Source: AG41 sp035943095 (GTDB lineage Bacteria > Gemmatimonadota > Gemmatimonadetes > Gemmatimonadales > GWC2-71-9). From it: a stretch of 7,094 nucleotides of DNA. Both the position numbers and the translations under genes were made by a program. Below, one piece after another: positions 1 through 6,800 of the stretch. Location: assembly GCA_035943095.1 (NCBI GenBank), contig DASZCN010000124.1, positions 1 to 7,094 on the forward strand, given 5' to 3'. The stretch's first letter is position 1. Each line of letters opens with the position of its first letter. Under the pieces are notes generated by a model. That model was not told the DNA's origin. It made no database searches and saw only the letters and a list, made by a program, of their open reading frames with translations.

Positions 1-519
1 CCCCCGCCCCATCTCAAGGGACGCATCACGCAGTCTCTACTGGACCGGGGGTTGCTGCGAAGCACGAGACCCGTCTGGCGCCCGCTCGCGCTGGCGGTCG
101 GAGCGATAGCCGCGGCGCTCCTCCTGTTCGCGACGGGTGAACGCATTGGCCGCCACGCAGGTCTACCGGTGGCAGACACCCGCCCCAGCTACCTGCTGCT
201 GTTGTACGCCGGACGCGACTTCCATCTCGACCGGTCAGTCTACGAGGCCAGGGCCGAATACGATGCCTGGGCGGTAGGCGTGCGGGCGCGCGGCGTGGGG
301 ATCCATGGGACGGCGCTCGCCAACACCGCACACCTCCTTCGCAACACGCCACAGGGGGTGCGGGTCGAATCAGGGGACGGGGCGACCGCTCAGGGAACGA
401 TCGACGGGTTCTTCATCGTTCGCGCGACCGACGAGGCAGAGGCCGTGGCGATCGCGCGTACCTGCCCGCACCTGCGCCACGGTGGGTGGATCGCGTTGCG
501 ACCGATCATGCCGACGTAA
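1..519 (+). CDS. Membrane-anchored YCII/DGPF-like domain protein, 5' end cut by window edge
   Basis: The reading frame is open from base 1 to a TAA at 517-519, giving at least 172 residues. A TTG at 52 could start a 155-aa version. I prefer an upstream start outside the window, because residues 4-19 (HLKGRITQSLLDRGLL) look like real amphipathic coding sequence and no clear Shine-Dalgarno precedes the TTG. Seen in the protein: a basic arm (about 1-27), one hydrophobic helix (about 28-45), then a soluble domain (about 63-169). The soluble domain has the YCII/DGPF pattern: a YLLLLY strand, a helix ending in VRARGVGIHGTAL, an IDGFFIVRA strand, a helix with EAVAIARTCPHL, and a final WIALRPI strand. 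YCII-like proteins are small alpha-beta ferredoxin-fold proteins, often encoded beside ECF sigma factors; most are soluble. The arm-plus-helix layout resembles an anti-sigma factor, which is inference. The biochemical role is unknown. The next gene starts 4 nt later. Confidence 0.72.
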   Translation, partial: PPPHLKGRITQSLLDRGLLRSTRPVWRPLALAVGAIAAALLLFATGERIGRHAGLPVADTRPSYLLLLYAGRDFHLDRSVYEARAEYDAWAVGVRARGVGIHGTALANTAHLLRNTPQGVRVESGDGATAQGTIDGFFIVRATDEAEAVAIARTCPHLRHGGWIALRPIMPT

Positions 520-523
520 CGTC

Positions 524-1375
524 ATGATCATGCGCAGCGCGGACCCGCCTGCAAAACGGCTCTCAGGAGCGACGCAGGGTCTCCGGGTGAGCCTCGTCAC
601 CGACCCGGCCGGCCTCGTGGAGTCGCCGCCGTGCGACGGCGTACGCGTCTGCATCCACGCCGGCCCGCCGGTGTATGCCGTCTGCCGGCACGGGAGCCAG
701 CAGCACCGTGGCACGATCATGTTCGGCGACGTGGACATCATCCCGCCACGAACCGCGGCGTCCTGGGAGCTCAACGGACCCGACGTCGACCTCGTGGTGA
801 CGATCGACGAGGCGCTGCTGCGCACCGTCGTGCAAGATGGTCGTCGCGACCCGCGCGGCCTCGAGATTCGCAGCCGGTTTCAAATCCGCGATGCCCGGAT
901 CGAACACATCGGCTGGGCGCTGATGGCAGAGATGGAAAGTGGGTATCCCAGCGGCGAGCTGTACCTCGAAGGCCTGGCCGTTGGGCTGGCGGCGAGCATC
1001 GTGCAGAACCACAGCAGTTTCGCGCGAGATCCGTCGCCGGTGCGGGGCGGGAAGACGGCTCGCCGCCTCAGGGAGGCGACGTCCTTCATTGAAGACAACC
1101 TGGGGCGCCGCCTCGCGCTCGGTGATATCGCGCGGGCCGCCGGATGGAGCGTCTCGCACCTGACCCCACAATTCCGGCGGTCGATCGGGATGTCGGTGCA
1201 TCAGTACGTGATTCGTCGCCGAGTGGACCGCGCCGCGGGATTACTTCGCACCGGGACGTTGTCGGTCAGTCAAGTGGCGGTCGAAGTCGGCTTCTGTCAC
1301 CAGAGCCTCCTGGCCAGGCACATGCGTCGTCTCCTGGGCGTCTCGCCGCGCGACCTGAGAGAACGCGCGTCCTAG
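524..1375 (+). CDS. AraC-family transcriptional regulator
   Basis: This is a 283-aa DNA-binding regulator. The N-terminal half (about 20-165) fits an effector-sensing, cupin-like domain. It includes a CRHGSQQHRGT stretch, a FGDVDIIPP strand and a conserved-looking linker segment (FQIRDARIEHIGWALMAEME, 119-138). The C-terminal part (about 180-280) is the AraC/XylS double helix-turn-helix. HTH1 is near 199-219 (DIARAAGWSVSHLTPQFRRS), followed by the family-typical HQYVIRRRVDRA. HTH2 is near 247-269 (VSQVAVEVGF) and ends LGVSPRDLRE. I chose the ATG at 524, 4 nt after the upstream stop; an in-frame ATG at 530 is equally possible. The frame also opens further upstream to an ATG at 305, but that would overlap the YCII gene by more than 200 nt and adds no domain sequence. 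No strong Shine-Dalgarno is visible, which fits translational coupling. The effector and targets are unknown. It points toward the SusCD locus but nothing shows that it controls it. Confidence 0.93.
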   Translation: MIMRSADPPAKRLSGATQGLRVSLVTDPAGLVESPPCDGVRVCIHAGPPVYAVCRHGSQQHRGTIMFGDVDIIPPRTAASWELNGPDVDLVVTIDEALLRTVVQDGRRDPRGLEIRSRFQIRDARIEHIGWALMAEMESGYPSGELYLEGLAVGLAASIVQNHSSFARDPSPVRGGKTARRLREATSFIEDNLGRRLALGDIARAAGWSVSHLTPQFRRSIGMSVHQYVIRRRVDRAAGLLRTGTLSVSQVAVEVGFCHQSLLARHMRRLLGVSPRDLRERAS

Positions 1376-1384
1376 TCGGGAGAT

Positions 1385-1536
1385 CTACTTCAGACGGGCC
1401 TCGGGGATCGTCGGCTCGAACAGCTCAATCGGATTGCCGGACGGATCCTCGTGAACCCGAGCAACTTGGTAAAGAACGCGATCGCGGCGTCCGCGTCGTG
1501 GACGATGTACCGGACCTGAACGGTAGCCATGTTCAT
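1385..1536 (-). pseudogene. VOC (glyoxalase-fold) family gene remnant with internal deletion
   Basis: Reading the minus strand from an ATG at 1536 (or 1530), the protein begins MATVQVRYIVHDADAAIAFF and continues TKLLGF. This is the typical first strand and helix of VOC/glyoxalase/bleomycin-resistance proteins. The frame then becomes nonsense and stops at a TGA at 1390-1392. From about 1450-1456 a different frame carries EDPSGNPIELFEPTIPEARL, stopping at a TAG at 1385-1387. That is the typical C-terminal strand of the same family, including the glutamate that usually contributes to the metal site (in IELFEP). Members are usually about 120-140 aa; here only about 26 N-terminal and 21 C-terminal residues survive, so roughly 80-90 residues are missing. 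The order and strand of the pieces fit one gene that lost its middle. It cannot fold as a VOC domain. It lies tail to tail with the AraC gene, 9 nt between stops. An assembly error is the alternative. Confidence 0.75.
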
Positions 1537-1648
1537 TCAGTATTCCCCGAGCACGCCCCACCCGATCGGGAACGTCGAATCGCTTGACCTGACGATCAGG
1601 CATCCATAGGCCTCCTTGGTCGCGATCGTGGCGGAGAGCGAGCCGGGC

Positions 1649-2101
1649 TCAGCGCGGGGCGGGCGGACCTCCGGTTCCTCCCTGCGGCCCGCCACTCGCG
1701 CCCGGTCCGAACGCGGCGTATGCGGCGAAGAAGCCGACTAACGACGCGCCGGCGAGCAGTACGGTCTTGCCATTCGCCGCGTGGCGTTCTTCCACGTCGC
1801 GAACGAACTCGCCAGGGATCGCTACCGATTCACCCTTCCACTCGAAGATCTCACCCCTGCGGTTCTCGACGGCCGCGACAGACACGACGAGCCCCCGCTC
1901 GGTGGCGCTCAGGAATCGCCCCCGGACCACCAGGATGTTGGGCCCGATGTACTGGGCCAGCTCCTCAGATCCCGACTCGGTGAGGGTCACCGCGACGTAC
2001 GTCGAGGGCATCAGCTGGGACCGCCGGAGCGGCGTGTAGTTGAAGCAGGCCGTCACTACCAGCGCGACCGCGACTATGACGGCCATACGGGAATGAGTCA
2101 C
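1649..2101 (-). CDS. Small lipoprotein of unknown function
   Basis: This is a 150-aa predicted lipoprotein. I chose the GTG at 2101 because a perfect GGAGG lies 5 nt upstream and because this start gives a compact signal peptide. That peptide has THSR, a hydrophobic core (MAVIVAVALVV) and a VTAC lipobox with the lipidated cysteine at residue 19. The frame is open to an ATG at 2173, but that adds a hydrophilic leader before the signal peptide and crosses a hairpin. The mature part begins FNYTPLRRSQL. It has a probably beta-rich middle (VAVTLTESGSEELAQYIG, then VVRGRFLSATERGLVVSVAAVE), an acidic-basic helix (FVRDVEERHAANGK), a second hydrophobic segment (about 113-131) and a Gly/Pro-rich tail. 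The pattern resembles small lipoproteins I associate with Gemmatimonadota SusCD loci, without a known function. It sits 102 nt downstream of susD on the same strand and may be a third member of that unit (inference). An ATG at 2086 is a less likely start. Confidence 0.82.
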   Translation of the reverse strand: MTHSRMAVIVAVALVVTACFNYTPLRRSQLMPSTYVAVTLTESGSEELAQYIGPNILVVRGRFLSATERGLVVSVAAVENRRGEIFEWKGESVAIPGEFVRDVEERHAANGKTVLLAGASLVGFFAAYAAFGPGASGGPQGGTGGPPAPR

Positions 2102-2106
2102 GCCTG

Positions 2107-2111
2107 CCTCC
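2107..2111 (-). promoter_or_regulatory. Ribosome binding site deciding the GTG start of the small lipoprotein
   Basis: On the minus strand GGAGG is followed by a 5-nt spacer (CAGGC) and GTG at 2101. The spacing and perfect match favour this GTG over the ATG at 2173 and the ATG at 2086. Confidence 0.75.
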
Positions 2112-2140
2112 AACGCACCGCAGGTCCCGCAACGTGCAGA

Positions 2141-2168
2141 GGAGTGGACCCTACCGCGGATCCACTCC
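2141..2168 (-). terminator. Stem-loop in the susD-lipoprotein spacer, candidate terminator or attenuator
   Basis: The minus strand reads GGAGTGGATCC, a 6-nt loop GCGGTA, then GGGTCCACTCC. As RNA this gives an 11-bp stem with a single U-G wobble. It begins 36 nt after the susD stop codon and ends 39 nt before the GTG of the lipoprotein gene. There is no U-tract after the stem, so it is not a canonical intrinsic terminator. It could instead stabilise the susCD mRNA 3' end or reduce read-through into the lipoprotein gene. The symmetric DNA could also be a dyad bound by a protein. The structure is seen directly; the function is inferred. Confidence 0.42.
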
Positions 2169-2203
2169 ATCATGCACGCCCCTCGAACGTCACACTCCGA
2201 GGA

Positions 2204-3796
2204 TTACCGTGAATTGTCGTTCTCGCACGCGTGCACGTCCCCTTTGTTGCGGAAGCCGTGCGTCGCGAACTGCACGTTCGGCGTCGGCACGTTCGGGTTC
2301 ACGTTCCGTTCGGCCTGCGGATAGAGAATCCGCCCCGGGACGTTCTGGAACCCTTGCGCGTTGGCAGAGTGCACCAGGGCCGGAATGCAGGTCCGCCGGT
2401 AGTCGTTGATCGACTCCATGTTCTGGAACATGGCGGCGTATTTCTCGATCATGATCGAGTCGAGCAGCTGCGCGCCCGTGAGACCGGCCAGTGGACTGAG
2501 CGGGACGACGGCGCGCGCGTTGTTCAAATGCGTCAGAGCGAGCGCGTCATTGCCGGTCTGGTTGTACGCCTCCGCCAGGATGAGCTCGTTCTCCAGGTAG
2601 CTGACGTACGGCATCCGCGCGGTCGCGGTGAAGCGCGCCGGCAAGCAGTTGAACTGCGACACCGGTGGCGGTGGCGGGGTGTTGAAGTCGTCCCCGACGT
2701 ACGGCAGCCCGCGATTGATCCAGGTGAGGTTGCTGTCCGGCGTCGTCGCACCGGCAGTGGTCGGCCACGTCGGCTGCGTGAACCCCGAGCGGTTATGCCC
2801 AGTATCGACAATGGCGGTCACCTGCTCCATGTTGCCGTTCGGGTCGAGGATGGCCGCGTTCACCGAGTACCTCGTGGTGTCCTTCCACGACGCGGTCGTC
2901 GCTTTACAGTAGTAACGCGACAGCCGCGGATCGCCGCGCGCTTTCAGGATGTCGATCAGCGCCTTCCCGCCCTCCAAGTCCGTGCCGAACCCCGAGCTGA
3001 TCTGGAACTGCGCCCACATGTTGCGCTCGGACGTGGCCGTCGTGTGGAATGAGGCGAAGTCGCTCGCGCCCGAGGGATCGCTGATGCCGTTCGTGGCCGC
3101 GGCGATCGCCGCGGTGTATGCCGGCGTCCCGAGCGACTCGGCGGTGTGCATGTAGTACCGGGCCTTGAGCGTCCAGGCGATCTGCGCCCACGCCGCTTTG
3201 TCGCCCTCGAGCACCAGGTCGTTCACTCCCGGACCCCCGCCCGACTTCCCCAGATTGGCGATGGCGGTCGTGAGCAACGTCTGCAGATTGCCCAGGATCA
3301 CGAACCGGTCGTCGAGCACCGGGTCGGTCTTGCCGGACACGGCCTCGCTGTAGGGCACGTCGCCCCACATGTCCGAGACCGTCCCCATGGTGAGCGCTTC
3401 CCAGATCTGGGTGATCCCCAGCCAGACACTGTCTCCGCTGGCGGCGGTGAGCGCCTCGACCTTCTTGATGTCGATGAGCCCACCGCCGTCGTAGAACGAG
3501 ATCCAGTCCGCGGCGCCGATGCCCCCCTCAGCGACGACGTACTGCGCTCCGTTCTGGACGAACCGGCTGTTGCCCGCCGAGCAGGCCTGGACCCACGTGC
3601 ACATGAACATGGCGGTGAGGCCTTCCTGCACCGCGAACTGGCCCGCCTGCACGCCGACGAACAGCTGCTGGGCCGATGCGTTCGTGGGCAGGTTCGGGTT
3701 CTGGGACAGGGTGTCCCCGGTCAGGAATGAGTCACACCCCGCCGTCCCGAGGACGAGCGCGAGACACGCGAGCGCGACGTATGTCTTGCGATACAT
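2204..3796 (-). CDS. SusD/RagB-like nutrient-binding outer-membrane lipoprotein
   Basis: This is a 530-aa protein, a usual length for the family. It should sit as the surface lid on the SusC barrel and capture the substrate. The start at 3796 is set by AGGAG 8 nt upstream and by an immediate lipoprotein signal: MYRKTY, a hydrophobic core, and a TAGC lipobox with Cys21. SusD landmarks in order: DMWGDVPYSEA (142-152), the alpha-helical TLKARYYMH (209-217), YLENELILAEAYNQTGN (400-416), the Glu-Lys helix IMIEKYAAMFQNMESINDYR (449-468), and near the C-terminus GRILYPQAERNVNPNVP (488-504). The set resembles the SusD-like_2 branch. The ligand cannot be read from sequence. Six cysteines (66, 72, 297, 384, 470, 524) occur beyond the lipid cysteine and the one in the signal peptide. 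A run of five prolines (374-378) may slow translation. The gene follows susC by 17 nt and is surely in the same operon. Confidence 0.96.
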   Translation of the reverse strand: MYRKTYVALACLALVLGTAGCDSFLTGDTLSQNPNLPTNASAQQLFVGVQAGQFAVQEGLTAMFMCTWVQACSAGNSRFVQNGAQYVVAEGGIGAADWISFYDGGGLIDIKKVEALTAASGDSVWLGITQIWEALTMGTVSDMWGDVPYSEAVSGKTDPVLDDRFVILGNLQTLLTTAIANLGKSGGGPGVNDLVLEGDKAAWAQIAWTLKARYYMHTAESLGTPAYTAAIAAATNGISDPSGASDFASFHTTATSERNMWAQFQISSGFGTDLEGGKALIDILKARGDPRLSRYYCKATTASWKDTTRYSVNAAILDPNGNMEQVTAIVDTGHNRSGFTQPTWPTTAGATTPDSNLTWINRGLPYVGDDFNTPPPPPVSQFNCLPARFTATARMPYVSYLENELILAEAYNQTGNDALALTHLNNARAVVPLSPLAGLTGAQLLDSIMIEKYAAMFQNMESINDYRRTCIPALVHSANAQGFQNVPGRILYPQAERNVNPNVPTPNVQFATHGFRNKGDVHACENDNSR

Positions 3797-3802
3797 AGGT
3801 CG

Positions 3803-3810
3803 TTCTCCTC
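3803..3810 (-). promoter_or_regulatory. Ribosome binding site of the susD-like gene
   Basis: On the minus strand GAGGAGAA lies within the 17-nt gap between the susC stop (3814-3816) and the ATG at 3796; the AGGAG core is 8 nt from the ATG. It fixes the start, since the frame itself stays open upstream to 4084 inside the susC gene. Confidence 0.8.
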
Positions 3811-3813
3811 GGG

Positions 3814-6800
3814 TTAGTGGTTCAAGGTGACCGAAAACACGAACGAGCGTGTCTGCGGATTGTTGAAGTAGTCCTGGCCGCCGGCGCCGATATTGGCGGA
3901 GATGGCGCCGCCCAGGTTCGTTTCCGGGTCGTAGCCGGTGTAGTTCGTCCACGTCTTCAAGTTCCGCCCGCTGACGCGCAGGTCGATGCTCGAGAAGCCG
4001 AGCGAGCGCTGCACCCAGGGCGCATCGAGCGTGTAGCTGAGGGAGATCTCGCGGAGCTTCACGAAGCCCGCGTCCTCGATGCACGGTTCGTCGATCCCGA
4101 TGAACGGGCAGGCCACCACGTTGCGATAGAAGTACTCACCGATAGAGACCGTCTGTCCCGCTCCCGGACCGACGACCGGGCCGTCATACCAGCCGCCCTG
4201 CCCGAAGATCTTGGGATTGCCGGTACAGGACGTCGGGTCGTTGCGGTTGGTGCACACAGCCCGCTGCTGTGTATCACCGTGGGTGCCGTAGCTCCACAGG
4301 GCGCCCTTGGGGCCGTTCCAGATCTGCCCACCATGCCGGATGTCGAGCAGCCCCGAGACCTGCAGTTTCTTGTAGCGGAACGCCGTCCGAACGCTGCCCG
4401 TCCAATCGTAGTTCGGGTCCTGCACGATCCGCGGGTCCTGGTCCTCCAACGGATAGCCATCCGGGCCGATGTACAGGGCACCCTTCGGCTTGCCAGCGCA
4501 GATTTGTCCCATCGTGGTATCGGTGGGGGTCGACCCGACCACCGACGCCGAGTTGGACGATATCCCGCACCGGAGGAACCCGTTGCCCAGATACACACCG
4601 ACCGGCTGGCCCACCATCGCGACCTGGTTGTTGAAGTCCCCGATCGAGATGAATTGCTCGCCACCGAGCGAGAGCACCGTGTTCCGGTTCCGGGCCCACT
4701 GCAGCCCCACCTCCCACCCGTAGTCCGCTTGTTGGAGCGGTCGCACGTTGAGCGACGCTTCCCAGCCGCGGTTCCGCATGGTTGCGGCGTTGGCGCCTTC
4801 CTGGAAGAACCCGCTCGAGGGGTTCAGCGGCTGGAGCAGGATGATGTCGGCCGACTTCTTGTTGTACCAGGTGATGCTGGCGTCGGCCTTGTCCTTGAAG
4901 AACCCGAGGTCCAGGCCCGCCTCGAATTCCTTCGAGCGCTCCGGCTTCAACGCCTGCGCCGGCTGCAGCTCCGAGCGGGTCACCAAGCCCCCGATGCCGT
5001 TCTGCGTCGGGGTGTTGCCGGTCCCCTGCGAGATGCCCCCGAGCAGGCCGTTGGTATACGTGAGCGACGTGAGGTACGGCAACGGCTCCTGACCCGCCTC
5101 GCCGTACGCCACGCGTGCCTTGCCGTACGACAGCCACGACTGCTCCCCGATCGCCTTCGTGAACTCCCACGCCACGCTCCCCTTCGGGAACCAGCTCCGC
5201 AGGTTCGACGCCCCGAAGGTCGACGAGCCGTCGTTGCGCAGTGCAGCGATCAAGTGCAGCTGGTTCTTCACGTCGAGGCCCGCCTGCCCGAACCAGGATG
5301 CGTCATGGATCACGGTCTCCTGATCGAGTGGCGGGTCCTGCGTCACCGTGTTCGACAGCTTGAACGGCTGCAGGGCGACCAGCGTCCGCCCCACGGTCCC
5401 CAGCTGGCGGTTGTTGCGGGCGTCCAGGTTCTGCCCGAGCGTCACCGATCCGCCCAAGTTCTCGTTGATCGCGTAGTTCGCGGTGGCCGTGAGGTTGTGA
5501 TCGATCTGATAGTTGACGATCTTGCCCTCGACCACTCGCCCGAACGTGCACGGGGCCGACGAACTCACCGGGCAGCCTTCGAGGCGTTCGTCCGTCCAGT
5601 AGTCCGCACCCAGGGTGTAGTTCACCTTCAGCCACGCGACCGGCAGGTACTCGGCATTCACGTTGCCGTACACGCGGCCTACCGTCGAAGAGTTCACCTG
5701 CTCGTACGCGGTCCAGAACGGGTTATCGAACGTCCGGTCGTCGAACAGCGACCCATCGGTTGGATGCTGCAGGCGATAGCTGCGCTCCTGCGGTCCGGCA
5801 TTGGTTTGGACCAGGTACGGCATGTTGTTCCAATCCGGCGGGCTGCGGAGATCGCCGAGCTGGATGCCGTTGGTGTTGTTGCCCCGCTGGGTGAAGCGGC
5901 CGCGCGTATCGGCGAACGACAGGTCCGCCCCGAGCTTTAGGTTGTCGATCACCCGGTGCGAGCCCTTGAAGCGCACGGTGCTGCGGTTGAACACGTTGTT
6001 CGGCCCGACGATCACGCCCTGATCGTGGTTGTAGTCGCCCGACAGATAGAAGGTGGTGCGGTCGTTCCCACCCGACACCGTGAAGCCGTTATCGAGTGTA
6101 TGGCCGACCTGATAGATCTCGTTGGCGTGGTCGTAGATGGGCGCCCCGGCCGGAATCGGCGGGCCCCACGACCGGGCGCAACTCGACGTTCCCGGCTGGT
6201 CGCAGGCGCCCCCAAGCGTGGTGTCGGCATGGAGGCCGTTGGTGCCCTGCCCGTACGCGGTCTGCAGCGGATAGGTGTGGTTGATATCGTTGAACGAGGA
6301 GGAGGACCGGAACGTGAAGTGGGTCGGCCCCGAGCGCCCGGACTTGGTCGTGATCAGCACCACCCCCGCCGCCGCCCGCGCGCCATAGATGGCGCTCGCC
6401 GCCGGGCCCTTCAGGATCTCGACCGACTCGATGTCGTTCGGATTGATATCCGCCGCCCGGTTCGTCGAGACGGTGCCCTCGGTCTGGCCCGCCGTGAGGA
6501 GGGCGCCGCCGGCGTCATCCGGGGCGTTGAAGTTCGACGTCGAGAACGTCGAGTTGTCGGAGGGCACACCGTCGATGACAAACAGCGGCTGGTTGTTGCC
6601 CATCAGCGTGCTGATCCCGCGAATGTTGATGAACGCGCCGGCGCCCGGGTCGCCCGACTGCTGGACCACCGTCACGTTGGGCGCCTTGGCGGCGAGCGCC
6701 TCGACCATGTTCGTCTCGCTCGCCTTTTCGATCTGATCCGCCGCCACGTTGTTGCGCACGTTCCCGAGCGCGTTGGCGGCCGCGCTCGTCCCCGCGCCCG

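Noticed and set aside
305..523. N-terminal extension of the AraC gene to the ATG at 305
   Set aside because: It overlaps the YCII-like gene by more than 200 nt and its translation is Arg/Ser-rich without domain similarity. The ATG at 524 gives a normal AraC length.
524..1375. AraC protein as the direct regulator of the SusCD locus
   Set aside because: The genes face each other, the susC promoter is outside the window, and no repeated operator-like site could be tied to it.
1376..1384. A bidirectional terminator between the AraC gene and the VOC remnant
   Set aside because: The gap is only 9 nt and I see no stable hairpin with a T-run around it.
2102..2173. Longer lipoprotein start at the ATG 2173
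   Set aside because: It would place a 24-residue polar leader in front of the signal peptide and across the hairpin; the GTG at 2101 has a perfect GGAGG at 5 nt.
2102..2203. A sigma-70-type promoter for the small lipoprotein in the spacer
   Set aside because: I looked for paired -35/-10 hexamers on the minus strand; the nearest candidates (TGTGAC and CATGAT) are only 14 nt apart and weak.
3797..4084. Upstream extension of the SusD frame to 4084
   Set aside because: It lies inside the SusC coding region, and the ATG at 3796 has a Shine-Dalgarno and begins a proper lipoprotein signal peptide.
3817..5940. A 707-codon open frame on the plus strand opposite the SusC gene, and a similar 327-codon one at 5956-6939
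   Set aside because: The minus strand encodes a textbook SusC over the same bases. The plus-strand translations are Arg/Val/Leu-rich with no recognisable domain, as expected for antisense frames in GC-rich DNA.
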